34,800 nucleotides of DNA, taken from assembly GCA_000482145.1 (NCBI GenBank), contig AUXH01000147.1:1-34800 (forward strand), written 5' to 3'. A program made the translations under genes and the position numbers. Positions 1 to 8,899 of the stretch are shown piece by piece (positions within the stretch are counted from its first letter, which is position 1; every line of letters starts with the position of its first letter). The stretch comes from Strigomonas culicis (lineage: Eukaryota > Euglenozoa > Kinetoplastea > Trypanosomatida > Trypanosomatidae). Below the pieces are notes generated by a model. That model had not been told where the DNA came from. It did not search any database and worked only from the letters and a program-made list of their open reading frames with translations.

Positions 1-1
1 G

Positions 2-1690
2 GCCGCGCCCGCGCTGCCGCTGCCGGCGACGCCGCAGCTCGGCGCGCAGGACGCCGCGGCGGGGGTGGCGGGGGCCCTGCCGCCCCCGCCGCGCTCGCGC
101 GACGCGGTCCTCTACGCTTCGCTGGACGGCATGAACGGCGTCGGGACGGAGTCCCCGCCGCGGCGGCGCGGCGGCCGCCACCGCCGCCAGCGGCCGCTGG
201 ACAGCCGCTCGGCGGCCACTGACGGCACGAGCAGCGCCGCGCTGGACAAGGAGGAGGAGAGCGCGCGGTCCAGCTCCACCGCGGAGACGCGCCACGCGGA
301 CGCCGCCTGGGCCGACCAGCTGCTCGCGCCCGTGCGGATCCACTGCACCGGGGAGCGGAGCAACGGCAGCACCAGCGGCGACGACGAGGACCCGGCCGAC
401 GACGCCGCGGACGCCGCCTCGCGGTCCTCCTACGCCTCGTCGTCGTCGTCGTCGTCTTCCGCGGCCTCGGCGTACACGGACGCCAGCGACAGCGACGCGC
501 TCCCCGCGCGCGCGGTGGCCGCGCAGGCGAACGGCGTGCCGCTGGTGGAGGGGCCAGACGGGGGGCCGTCCACCTTCATCCAGCTCGCGCGGCACCACAA
601 CGACCACACGATTCGGCAGTACTACCAGCAGCGCGGCGGCGCGATGCCGGCGGCCGCGACGAGCGGCCTGCTGGACTACATCGTGTCGCAGCAGGAGCCG
701 ACCGCCGCCGCCGCGCACGCCGGGCCGCGCACGACGCAGCAGCTCCTCCACAACGTGATGTACAAGCGCACCGGCGACGACGGGGGTGGCGATGCGACGC
801 TGCAGGACATGCCGAGCTACCAGGCGAGCCGCGCCTACGTGGTCCCGACGGAGCGGCTCCGGGGCTTTCTGTCGGAGGTGCCGCCCTACGCGCAGCCGTT
901 CGCGCTCAACGCGCTCGCGTGCAAGGCGCGGCAGGACGGCTATGTGGAGCCCCTCACCGGACACTTCTTCTTCTCCTCCTACTTCCTCCAGCACTTCGAC
1001 GACTGCGGCGGCCTGTTCTGCAAGCACTGCCCGCACAACCAGAGCGAGCGGCTGCGGGAGCGCAGCGGGGCGGAAGCGCACCCGCGCCTGACCTGTGTGG
1101 AGCTGTACCACCAGGCGCTGCTGCCGCCGGCCGCCGGCGGGGTGATCGAGGGACTGGCGGACGTCAAGCGACTCTACTTTGACAACAGCAAGAAGCGGAG
1201 GGGAAAGGGGCCGCACCCGCACATGGGGGACGGCGCCTCCAAGTCGAGCGATGCGGCGAGCAGTGGCAGCGGCCGCGCGCGGGCGGCGGAGCGCATGTCG
1301 ACGCGTCATATGTACATGCACATCCGGCACCGGCGCCACGACGGCACGCTGCCGCAGCAGGAGTGGCACGACCACACGTTTGCGGGCGCCATCGTCAGCG
1401 CCGCCTCGCTCGAGGAGATCGTCCGCTGGAAGATCCAGCCGCCGCCGACCGCCAGCGCGGCACGCGACGAGGCGTGCGAACACGCGCGGCAGAAGCGGGG
1501 GTCGAAGCGGTGCGAGCCGCAGCGGGTGCGGACCCCTACCGCCTTCCGGTCCATGCCTGGTGCGGCGGGTGGCGCGCCCGCCGCCCCTTCCTCCTCCCAC
1601 TTGTCACACGAGGATGACGCAGGGGTGCTGGGGGAGCTGCATGTGATCGACTTCGACAAGTATGACTATTTGGACTTTGCAGGATTGTAA
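2..1690 (+). CDS. Ser/Asp-rich protein with DUF5522-like Cys motif (5' partial)
   Basis: The reading frame is open from base 2 with no start codon before it, so the 5' end lies outside the window. The GTG at 65 is not a plausible kinetoplastid start, and the first in-frame ATG is at 131. The N-terminal part is low complexity: Pro/Arg/Ala-rich, then Ser runs near 430-470 and acidic stretches. The only domain-like part is near 930-1045. It reads GYVEPLTG, then FFFSSYFLQ, then CGGLFCKHCP. This resembles the small DUF5522 family, which has a TG-x-VFT-x-Y block followed by a Cys cluster ending CRHCP, although the spacing here has one extra residue. A divergent metal-binding knuckle is inferred. 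The C-terminal part is basic, then ends in an acidic/aromatic tail. Function is unknown. The coding assignment is secure; the family assignment is tentative. Confidence 0.7.
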   Translation, partial: AAPALPLPATPQLGAQDAAAGVAGALPPPPRSRDAVLYASLDGMNGVGTESPPRRRGGRHRRQRPLDSRSAATDGTSSAALDKEEESARSSSTAETRHADAAWADQLLAPVRIHCTGERSNGSTSGDDEDPADDAADAASRSSYASSSSSSSSAASAYTDASDSDALPARAVAAQANGVPLVEGPDGGPSTFIQLARHHNDHTIRQYYQQRGGAMPAAATSGLLDYIVSQQEPTAAAAHAGPRTTQQLLHNVMYKRTGDDGGGDATLQDMPSYQASRAYVVPTERLRGFLSEVPPYAQPFALNALACKARQDGYVEPLTGHFFFSSYFLQHFDDCGGLFCKHCPHNQSERLRERSGAEAHPRLTCVELYHQALLPPAAGGVIEGLADVKRLYFDNSKKRRGKGPHPHMGDGASKSSDAASSGSGRARAAERMSTRHMYMHIRHRRHDGTLPQQEWHDHTFAGAIVSAASLEEIVRWKIQPPPTASAARDEACEHARQKRGSKRCEPQRVRTPTAFRSMPGAAGGAPAAPSSSHLSHEDDAGVLGELHVIDFDKYDYLDFAGL

Positions 1691-1731
1691 ATTATATCGA
1701 ATGATACACATGCACAGAAGCATTAACATAA

Positions 1732-1737
1732 GTGTGT

Positions 1738-1772
<35 letters not shown>
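1732..1772. repeat. (GT)n microsatellite
   Basis: About 20 GT dinucleotides, interrupted once by an A at 1742, in the 3' UTR or spacer 41 bases after the first gene's stop codon. Confidence 0.95.
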
Positions 1773-1777
<5 letters not shown>

Positions 1778-1901
1778 GTAAGCTCTATAATCACAAGAAT
1801 AAAAAAGGAAAACCTGACACGGATGCGGAAATAAACAGTGCAGCTGTTTCTCTTTGTTGTTTGTGATGTTGGTATACGTGTGTTTACTATACTAAATACT
1901 G

Positions 1902-1944
1902 CTCTCCTCTTCCCCCTCTCCTTCTCTACACCAATCGATGGCAG
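1902..1944 (+). promoter_or_regulatory. Predicted trans-splice acceptor (S1P-like gene)
   Basis: A C/T-rich tract at about 1902-1926 is followed by the first AG at 1943-1944. This would give a 107-nt 5' UTR for the subtilase. Later AGs, for example at 2005-2006, are possible alternatives and would remove the upstream ORF. Confidence 0.5.
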
Positions 1945-1986
1945 TACAAGGCGCATCATAGTTGTGATATAAAGAAGCGAAACGAC

Positions 1987-2049
1987 ATGCCTTTGCGTGC
2001 GCACAGTGTATTGTTATTATTGTCCATATACTTTACTTTTAAGATTTAG
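1987..2049 (+). other. Upstream ORF of the S1P-like gene
   Basis: An ATG at 1987 opens a 20-codon frame ending in TAG at 2047-2049, two bases before the subtilase ATG at 2052. The encoded peptide is hydrophobic in its middle (VLLLLSIYF). It is present in the mRNA only if splicing uses an AG upstream of 1987, such as 1943-1944. If so, ribosomes would have to bypass it or reinitiate. Confidence 0.4.
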
Positions 2050-2051
2050 TC

Positions 2052-5000
2052 ATGCCGCCTCGTACCTGTCTCAAGACGAGTAGGTGTGTTTATCGTGTAC
2101 TCCTTCCTTTGCTTTTGCTGCTCTGGGCCGGCGCGCTGCCCTTCGCGGCGGCGCAGCGCACCCCACGGGAGGCGTGGGACGCCCTCTACACGGCGCATCA
2201 GCGCAGTGGGATCGACCCGCGTACCTACCTCTTCGCGGAGGCCACCGGCTCCGCAGGGGGGGTGAGCCGCACGGCCTACACCGGCCGCCACGTGCACGTC
2301 ATCCTGCTCGACTCCGGCGTCGACCGTCCTTTCCTCGAGTACCACCAGTCGAAGGGCGACGGAGGCGCGGCGGTGCGGTGCGTGAGCGTCGTGCCCGGCG
2401 TCGGCTGCTTCGACGCCGGCAACGCGCACGGCACCTACAGCGCGAGTGTGGTGGTCAGTAATCTGACCACGCGGGCGGCCGGCGAGGCCTACGTGGGGGT
2501 GGCCCCGGGCGCGCGGCTCACGATGGTGCGCATCTTCGACACGCGCATGGAGACCCAGCCGGCGTACATCCACAAGGGGCTGCAGTACGTGTACGAGCAC
2601 CTTCTCAACACAACCGACCGCGACGCGGCCACGGGGACGAATGTCATTCTCAGCTTCTCGTACGGCAGCGAGCTGCTCCACCGCTACTTCACGGCGCCCT
2701 CCGCCATCGCGGCCGCGCTGGACGCGTTGCGCTGCATCCACCGTGTGCGCCCGCGCGTGCGCTTGCTGCTCGTCGGCTCCGCGGGCAACGACGGGCCGCG
2801 GCTGGGCACCGTCACGGAGCCCTCCGACCACGTTGACTGGCTCACCGTGGGCGCGCTGCAGCTGCGGCGGCCGCCGTCGCTGGGGCGGTGGGCGGCGCCG
2901 GTGTGGTTCCGCGCGGCGCAGCGGCGCACCGCGTCCTTCTCCGGCCGAGGGCCCGCAGGCCACCACGCCGGCGCGCCGCACGCGCCCTACGCGGTGGCCA
3001 AGCCAAACCTACTCGCACTGGGGCAGCACGTGCGGGCGGTGCGGCGCCTGCTGCCGGCGCCGCACCGCAGCGCCCGCCGGGCCCTGATGAAGAGCACGAG
3101 CGGCACCAGCATCGCGACGCCGCTCGTCGCGGCCGTGGCGGCGCTGGTGATGGAGTCGCTCGAGGCGAAGTACCGCGAGCAGGGCTGTGGGGACGCCGAT
3201 GGTGGGCCCTTCTGCGCTCTGGTCCGCCGCATCGGTTTTGTGCACCTGGTGAAGAGTCTGCTCCTGCGGAGTGCACTGCCACTCGAGCCGCCGCCGGGGG
3301 AAGCGGCGGACGGCGGGGATATATATCGCCTGTATATGAAGCTCATCTCCTACAGCTACAATGCGCAAGGCGCCGGCGAGGTGCAGCCCATGGCAGCCCT
3401 CCGCGCTCTCGAGGAGCTCTATAGCACGTACGCTGTGGACCACCGGCGCCGCTCCGCCGCACAGGAACGGGACTACGCGCATCCGGCGACTGTGTACAGC
3501 GCTCCCTCTCTGCTCTATAACAAAGTACCGCCGCCGCCCGGCACGCGCGCGTCGGTGGCCGCTGGCGAGGACGCCCGGTGTCTGCTTGCCTTCCCGTACT
3601 GCACACAGCCGCTCTTCTTCTCCGCGACGCCGCTGCAATACGTCTTTACCCTTTACGCCAACCATCCGAACCAGGACGAGGCGGGAGAGGAGGAACAACC
3701 GTTCGTCGCGGTGGAGGTGCGCGTCGACGCGGTGGAGGCGGTGGAGGCGGTGTCGATGGACGCGCCCGCCGGCCTCACACAAAACACCTCCGCTGCGGTG
3801 ACGTCGGCGGCCTCCTTCCTGCGCGTGGCGGTACAGCGGCCTCGCCCCCGCCGCCCGGCGCCGCCGCCGCTGCTGCTGCTGCTGGACGTGACGCTCGCCG
3901 CGACGCGCGCCGCGCAGCGGTACTTCGACCGCCATCCGTCGGTGGAGCGGCTGTACGTGCAGGGCCAGCTGCAGCTCCGCCTGCGCCCTCGCGACGACGC
4001 CGGGCCGCCGCTCGCCGCGGTGGTGCCCTTCACCCTCACGCTGGTCGCGGCGCCGCGGAGGGAGGAGCGGCTCTTTCTGGACCTCGAGCATTACTGGCAC
4101 CCCTTCGCGCTGCTGTCCGTTGCGGCGCCGCGGCGGAATGGCACGGCGGCGCGCGCGGAGCCCGCATCGGAGACGATCTTGTTCATCCCGGGCAGCGACC
4201 CCCACGAGGGCGCGCTGCCGGGCACGGACCCTAACCCCAACCCCATGAGCGGCGGGCGCACCCCGACCAGGGCGCGCCACGGCGGCCGCGACGCCATACA
4301 GCAGCCCTTCTCCCACGTGTCGAACAACCTCCTGCTCCTCTACCTGTACCTCCGGGTGCGGCTGCACCGCTACGTCGAGAGCTTTCCAGTCCCCTCGCGG
4401 CCAGGGGCGGCGCGCGGCCGCTACCTCCGGCGCCACGTGCAGCACTACATCCTCTTCGCCCCACAGTCCCCGCTGCTGCGCGCGAAACGGCGCTTCCTCC
4501 GGCGGCTGCTGCGGCCGGCCGCGCCGCCGGAGGATGCCGGCGACGCGGTGCACTTGGTCCTTTTGGGGGACTGGCACGCCGCGCGAGCGCCACACCCTTC
4601 TCGTCCGCACGCGGACGTCGCCTCCCTTCTGCGGTACCCGCTGCCCTTCTGGCACGCGACGGGCGCCGCCCACGCCCGCGCGGCCACCGCCGCCCTCCCC
4701 TTTGGCCTGGCCGGGCACGCCCACACGCCCTCGCTGAATGCGCTGCTGCGGGAGCTGGCGGCGCCGCGCGGGTGCGGGGCCGCCGCGCTGCAGTTTGCGG
4801 ATGTGCTCGTGGACGGGCCTCTGCAGATCCCGGCCTGGCGCTCGAGGGCGGCGATGGAGCGCTTCGACGGCGCCGCGCCGCGTCGGTCGGACTTCCCCAC
4901 CGCGTCGGCGCGCGCGCTCGGCGTGCTGCGCGCGGCCAACACCCTCGCCCTGCAGCCCGCGCCGCCCTGCGCCGCGGCGGAGGACGGGGGGGAGGAGCGC

Positions 5001-5954
5001 TCGTATGTGCTTCTGTGCAACTTACACCCCGCCATCGCGCGCAAGCAGCAGACGTTCTACAAGGCTGTGGCCGATGCCGGGGGAGGGGGTGCGGGCGCCG
5101 TGCGCGACGCGTGGGAGGCGGCCGACCGCCGCGGGAATACGACGCGTGGCATTTTCGGGTTTATGTCCTTTTCCAGTCCGACGCACCGCCCCGCTGGGAA
5201 GGTCGCCATCTTCACCGACACAAGCTGCCTCTCGAACTTCAACAGCGATTTCCAGACCCAGGTCCACCATGCGCTGCTGCAGGAAGAGGGGGTCGGCTAC
5301 CCGCCGTCCGACCTCGCCGCCTTCTTCTGCTTCGAGGTGGTCCACCTGCTGCTGACCGCCACCCACGCGGCGGCGCCGGGCGAGGAGGGGGACGAGCGCG
5401 ACGGCCTGCCGCTCGTGCGGCGGTACGCCGGGCTGCAGTGTCAGTCCGCGCCGCCACCGGCCGCCGCGGCCGAGGCCGACCCCGCCTCGCCCCTGGGGAC
5501 GGAGGAGGCCTTTGCGGCGCTCGCGCAGCTGCTGCGTGAGGGCCGCTGGCCGCCCGCGGCTGTGCCGGCGACCGGCGCAGGCCGTCCCATGGAGCGGTGG
5601 GTGGGAGAGGGGGAGCGCGCGCCGCCCAACGCGAGCGTGTGGGACGTGCTGATACGCGACGTGAGCACCTATGATGAGGATGCTGATAAGGTCAGTAGTA
5701 GCGGCGCCACCACCGGCGCGGCGGCGGCCCTCCCACCGCTCTTTTTTGAGGAGGACGATGTCCGTGAGGGAGGTGGAAGGGAGGCACACCGAGGGTCTTC
5801 GGATTCTTCCGGGGGTCGGTATGCCTTGTGGGCCGCATGGGGGGCGATGGTGGTGGCGAACGGTCTGCTGTTGGCCCTCGGGTTATTTGGGTATTACAGG
5901 TGGTCGCACTCTTCCACGTCGCGCCGTGCACCGCATCGGAAAAAAACAGCGTAA
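2052..5954 (+). CDS. Site-1 protease-like membrane subtilase (S8A family)
   Basis: A 1300-aa secretory-pathway serine peptidase. A signal peptide covers about residues 13-35. The catalytic set is intact: Asp87 in LLDSG, His126 in NAHGTYS, oxyanion Asn246 in SAGNDGP and Ser353 in SGTSIATP. The GNDGP-x-x-GT-x-x-x-P stretch and the K-P-N-L block before the Ser motif follow the S1P/MBTPS1 (SKI-1) pattern rather than bacterial subtilisins. The similarity continues beyond the protease: a GDWH block near residue 838, TPSLNALL near 893 and IFTDTSC near 1054 match conserved luminal blocks of S1P as I know the family. One transmembrane helix lies at about 1256-1282, followed by a basic tail ending KKTA, a KKXX-type ER retrieval signal. 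S1P normally cleaves membrane-anchored precursors in the Golgi. The substrate here is unknown. It is longer than animal S1P (about 1050 aa) because of low-complexity insertions. Confidence 0.9.
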   Translation: MPPRTCLKTSRCVYRVLLPLLLLLWAGALPFAAAQRTPREAWDALYTAHQRSGIDPRTYLFAEATGSAGGVSRTAYTGRHVHVILLDSGVDRPFLEYHQSKGDGGAAVRCVSVVPGVGCFDAGNAHGTYSASVVVSNLTTRAAGEAYVGVAPGARLTMVRIFDTRMETQPAYIHKGLQYVYEHLLNTTDRDAATGTNVILSFSYGSELLHRYFTAPSAIAAALDALRCIHRVRPRVRLLLVGSAGNDGPRLGTVTEPSDHVDWLTVGALQLRRPPSLGRWAAPVWFRAAQRRTASFSGRGPAGHHAGAPHAPYAVAKPNLLALGQHVRAVRRLLPAPHRSARRALMKSTSGTSIATPLVAAVAALVMESLEAKYREQGCGDADGGPFCALVRRIGFVHLVKSLLLRSALPLEPPPGEAADGGDIYRLYMKLISYSYNAQGAGEVQPMAALRALEELYSTYAVDHRRRSAAQERDYAHPATVYSAPSLLYNKVPPPPGTRASVAAGEDARCLLAFPYCTQPLFFSATPLQYVFTLYANHPNQDEAGEEEQPFVAVEVRVDAVEAVEAVSMDAPAGLTQNTSAAVTSAASFLRVAVQRPRPRRPAPPPLLLLLDVTLAATRAAQRYFDRHPSVERLYVQGQLQLRLRPRDDAGPPLAAVVPFTLTLVAAPRREERLFLDLEHYWHPFALLSVAAPRRNGTAARAEPASETILFIPGSDPHEGALPGTDPNPNPMSGGRTPTRARHGGRDAIQQPFSHVSNNLLLLYLYLRVRLHRYVESFPVPSRPGAARGRYLRRHVQHYILFAPQSPLLRAKRRFLRRLLRPAAPPEDAGDAVHLVLLGDWHAARAPHPSRPHADVASLLRYPLPFWHATGAAHARAATAALPFGLAGHAHTPSLNALLRELAAPRGCGAAALQFADVLVDGPLQIPAWRSRAAMERFDGAAPRRSDFPTASARALGVLRAANTLALQPAPPCAAAEDGGEERSYVLLCNLHPAIARKQQTFYKAVADAGGGGAGAVRDAWEAADRRGNTTRGIFGFMSFSSPTHRPAGKVAIFTDTSCLSNFNSDFQTQVHHALLQEEGVGYPPSDLAAFFCFEVVHLLLTATHAAAPGEEGDERDGLPLVRRYAGLQCQSAPPPAAAAEADPASPLGTEEAFAALAQLLREGRWPPAAVPATGAGRPMERWVGEGERAPPNASVWDVLIRDVSTYDEDADKVSSSGATTGAAAALPPLFFEEDDVREGGGREAHRGSSDSSGGRYALWAAWGAMVVANGLLLALGLFGYYRWSHSSTSRRAPHRKKTA

Positions 5955-6118
5955 GACGGACTACTGTATGGGTGTGTTGTTTGTGCGGGAGATATGTGTT
6001 CTGCTTCTAACAAAGATAAAATAAATAAAAAGAGTGCTCTGTTCTCTTTGGGTGTGCGTTTATTTTTTTCTGTACGTTTTTTTTTTTTAGTCTTCGTTTG
6101 CCTCGACAAGAGATTTCT

Positions 6119-6150
6119 CTTACTCCTTCTATCTTTGTTCTTTATTGCAG
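6119..6150 (+). promoter_or_regulatory. Predicted trans-splice acceptor (6183 gene)
   Basis: A C/T-rich tract at 6119-6144 ends in GCAG at 6147-6150, leaving a 32-nt 5' UTR with no upstream ATG. A second candidate is the T-run ending in AG at 6089-6090. Confidence 0.6.
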
Positions 6151-6182
6151 AAGAATAGACATTGCCATTCAAAAAACTCTAA

Positions 6183-6476
6183 ATGGGTTCGGCAAAACAC
6201 GCCAAAGGCGCGCGAAAGAGCGCTGCCGCCAAAGTCGCGGCAGCCCAGCACGCCAGTAGCGACAGCGCCACACACCGCGCGAGCCAGGCCAGCAGCCACG
6301 CCACACTCGCCCCTCCCGTGAAGACGGGTGTGTCCTACAGCACACGCCATCATGTGCTCCCCTACGTCTGCGCCGGCGGCGGCCGCGGCGGTGCCGCGAA
6401 GGCGTCCGTGGTGCCGCCCGAGACGCTGGCGCGGCTGCGCCGCAACGAGGCGGAGCGCATGAAGAGCACGACGGGT

Positions 6477-6507
<31 letters not shown>

Positions 6508-7562
6508 CGACCTTGGGTGGCGCCATCACCGCGGCCATGCGGGCCATCTGGCGAAGCCCGCTGACGTGCGCGCTGCTGGGCCGCGCAGTGGACGAGGACC
6601 CCGACCGCGCGCCGTTCGTCCTTGGCCGCGACTGCATCCGCGACCTGCCCTTCTTCGCCCTCACCGGTGAGGTGCTCTTCTTCTCGACCCACCCCATCTT
6701 TGTCGACCGCGTCTTCGGCTTCGCCTTCAACGAGATCATCACACTGTACAACAGCCCCGCCGCGGCGCTGCTGCAGGAGCTCGAGGGCGAGCAGGCGGTG
6801 GAGCCGGTGAAGGTGTACGCGACGGTGGTCGGCGCGCGTGGCGGCCTTCTGTGGGTCGTGCTGGAGGGCGATTGTGTCGCGCGGCCGCTGCCGCTGTCCG
6901 CCGCGCAGCCGCCGGCCGGCACGCCGGAGGAGCAGCTCGTGGAGCAGTACCAGGTCGGCCGCCTCACACCAGAGGAGCGGACGCGACTACTCGAGCAGAA
7001 CTGCTTTGTGCGCGACAACAACAACAACAACAACACCCAGCACAGCCACACGCCCGAGGACACGAGTGATTTTCTCAATGAGCGCGAGAGCGACACGATG
7101 TGGGCGATGTGGGACATCAACCTCCCCGGCGATGTGACGCCGTGGCGGCCGCAGAGCCGGGAGACGACGCGCTACAGCACGCGTGCGACCGGCAGAAGGG
7201 ACGAGGCGGAGAACAGAATTTTTGTGTTCACGGAAAATATTCTCAAACGGTTAGAAACAGAGGTTCAGAAGCGCTACCCCATGGAAGGGCCCGATCGATT
7301 GCAGTTCTTGCAGCGCGCGCCGGATCTCTTCATCGATATCGAGGAGGACGATGAGCAGGCGACTCGGAGCCATGCCGGCCGCGCCAGTAGCGGCCGGCCG
7401 ACCCATGGCAGTGGTGAAGTGAAGCCCAATCGGCTGGTGCTGGTGCCCCGCATCATGCCCTCGACGAACACGGTAGGTTGGAGTGCGGAGCAGACGGTGG
7501 AGGCGGCCGGCGGCGGCCTGCCGTACTTCCGTGCCTCCCTCTCCGCCTCCGTCGTGCTGTGA
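6183..7562 (+). CDS. Hypothetical protein, 459 aa
   Basis: I do not recognise this protein. The first ATG after the predicted acceptor is at 6183. The N-terminus (about 90 residues) is basic and Ala/Ser/His-rich, with no signal peptide. A poly-Ser run encoded by AGC repeats lies near residues 98-108. The globular-looking part is about residues 115-265; it has hydrophobic strands such as LPFFALTGEVLFF and VFGFAFNEIITLY and probably carries the fold. A poly-Asn run (AAC repeats) follows near 280. A second conserved-looking helical segment sits near 345-395 (IFVFTENILKRLETEVQ, ending in an acidic IDIEEDDE). The GC-rich codon use and flanking splice signals support a real gene. It is probably soluble and cytosolic or nuclear. 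Confidence 0.75.
6477..6506. repeat. (AGC)n coding microsatellite, poly-Ser
   Basis: About ten AGC codons in the 6183 gene, encoding a Ser run. Confidence 0.95.
7016..7035. repeat. (AAC)n coding microsatellite, poly-Asn
   Basis: A short run of AAC codons in the 6183 gene, encoding consecutive Asn residues between two predicted ordered segments. Confidence 0.9.
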
Positions 7563-7753
7563 GAAGAGGTTCGAGGTGATAGAAGGAAGAAGAGAACAAA
7601 AAAAAAAAACATACACCTTAGAATATGTACACATTTATTAGATTCGCCTACATTGTATATTGTGATAGTCAATCGCTTACTTTTGATGGACAACCGGAGA
7701 GAAGGATGATGAAAAGGGGAAGGGTTTATTTCGCGCGTATAGGAGTGTGCATC

Positions 7754-7810
7754 ATCTCTTGTATTCCTCCTGTCTGCGTCTCTGTTGGTGCACGCATAGT
7801 CTCTCTTTAG
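7754..7810 (+). promoter_or_regulatory. Predicted trans-splice acceptor (7831 gene)
   Basis: A pyrimidine-rich stretch holds candidate AGs at 7798-7799 and 7809-7810. These leave a 5' UTR of 20-31 nt before the ATG at 7831. Confidence 0.5.
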
Positions 7811-7830
7811 CTCCATAGTCTCTCCCGCTT

Positions 7831-8592
7831 ATGCGCTACCGGCACGAGAACAAGCCCGCGCTCTCCCAAACCGCGGCCGCGCTGTCGTACCTCAAGAAGG
7901 ACGATGTGCTGTCCAGCAGGGAGCAGGAGGAGGTGCTCGCCTATCTATCGCGGTCCTTCTGGCAGAACACGGTGTTCTTCCGTTTCCTCGGCTACCTGCA
8001 CTTCTTCTTTGTGCTCTTCTACGCCGCGCTGCTCTGCCATGGCGCGGGCATCGTGGACGTGCATCTGGACGATGCCGTGCGCGCGGGGGACGGGGCGGTG
8101 GCCAGCCGTGCGAGCCTCCGTGGCGAGGGCTCCGTGCTCGTGAACATGGCCGTGTGCACTCTCCTCTTCGCGACCGGCGGGTGGAGCGCCCTGCAGTGTG
8201 TCTCCCTATTCCGACTGCAGGAAGGGAGCGGGGAGGAGGGGGAGGAGGGCCGGACGCCGGCGGCGCCGCCGCACGCGCGTTTCCAGCGGCGGTGGCGGCA
8301 GCAGGTCGGCATCGTGTGCGTCTCGCTGCTGTGCAGTGTTCACTACGCACTGGTCATCCGCGGCTTCGAGCGGGACCTGCACCGCTACGTCCAGGGCTTC
8401 ACGCGCCGGCAGGCCCCCGAGCCCCTCGTGCTCAAGTACCTCTTCTTCACAAACCACTTCTTAACGCTGGTGCTGGTCCTTTGGCAGCCGCTCTTTCATC
8501 TGTTCGTGTGCTACATGACGAGGGATATGTGGGAGGCGCGACGTAAGCTTGTGCAGCTGCTGGGGATGAAGTACCAATACGAGCGGGAATAG
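7831..8592 (+). CDS. Four-helix integral membrane protein, 253 aa
   Basis: I do not recognise the family. Four hydrophobic segments are visible at about residues 48-70, 103-122, 158-176 and 203-228, suggesting a multi-pass membrane protein with both ends on the same side. A polar N-terminal region carries an SSREQEEVLAYLSRSFWQNT block (27-46) that looks like a conserved amphipathic helix before the first membrane segment. The loop between helices 2 and 3 is Glu/Gly-rich and variable-looking. The short C-terminus is charged (TRDMWEARRKL). There is no cleavable signal peptide. Location and role cannot be deduced; the ER or another internal membrane is plausible. Confidence 0.75.
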   Translation: MRYRHENKPALSQTAAALSYLKKDDVLSSREQEEVLAYLSRSFWQNTVFFRFLGYLHFFFVLFYAALLCHGAGIVDVHLDDAVRAGDGAVASRASLRGEGSVLVNMAVCTLLFATGGWSALQCVSLFRLQEGSGEEGEEGRTPAAPPHARFQRRWRQQVGIVCVSLLCSVHYALVIRGFERDLHRYVQGFTRRQAPEPLVLKYLFFTNHFLTLVLVLWQPLFHLFVCYMTRDMWEARRKLVQLLGMKYQYERE

Positions 8593-8899
8593 CAGCCCCG
8601 CCGCGGCGTCTTGTCATTGTGTACAACATACAACAGAGTACGCATGTGGTGAAATGAAACGGAGCAAAAAAAAAGGACGCGTTTTTCTGTTTCATTCTTC
8701 TATGTGTGCTCATCTTCGTGTATTGACTCTTCATTCCTTCTTCCTTTTCTCTATTTGTTCTTTTACAACAGAATTATTGTATACAGTCATATATATATAT
8801 AAAGAGACAGTCGTTTTATCTTTTTTTTTTGGGCTACCTATTTATTGTTTTTCTTCTTATTATTAATCATTGACACGTAACGGAGCGAGTAGCATAGAC
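8593..8899. other. Intergenic region with splice acceptor
   Basis: AT-rich spacer of 307 bases. It contains a strong C/T tract (8729-8764), an AT dinucleotide run near 8790 and a T-run near 8821. No gene was seen in it. Confidence 0.7.
8729..8771 (+). promoter_or_regulatory. Predicted trans-splice acceptor (GT69-like gene)
   Basis: A long C/T-rich tract is followed by ACAACAG, with the AG at 8770-8771. It gives a 128-nt 5' UTR with no ATG before 8900. A nearer alternative AG is at 8884-8885. Confidence 0.55.

Larger units (their letters stand above)
1691..2051. other. Intergenic region with GT microsatellite and trans-splice signals
   Basis: AT-rich spacer between the first two genes. It holds a GT repeat just after the upstream stop, a C/T-rich tract around 1902-1926 with an AG at 1943-1944, and a 20-codon upstream ORF described separately. 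No RNA gene was seen. Confidence 0.7.

Noticed and set aside
65..67. GTG as the start of the first gene
   Set aside because: The frame is open to the window edge and kinetoplastid genes start at ATG, so the gene is treated as 5' partial.
3009..4724. Long open frames on the minus strand, for example here and at 11570-13477
   Set aside because: They lie opposite real genes, have Arg/Ala/Gly/His-rich nonsense composition typical of GC-rich antisense frames, and show no domain motifs. All splice signals point to the + strand.
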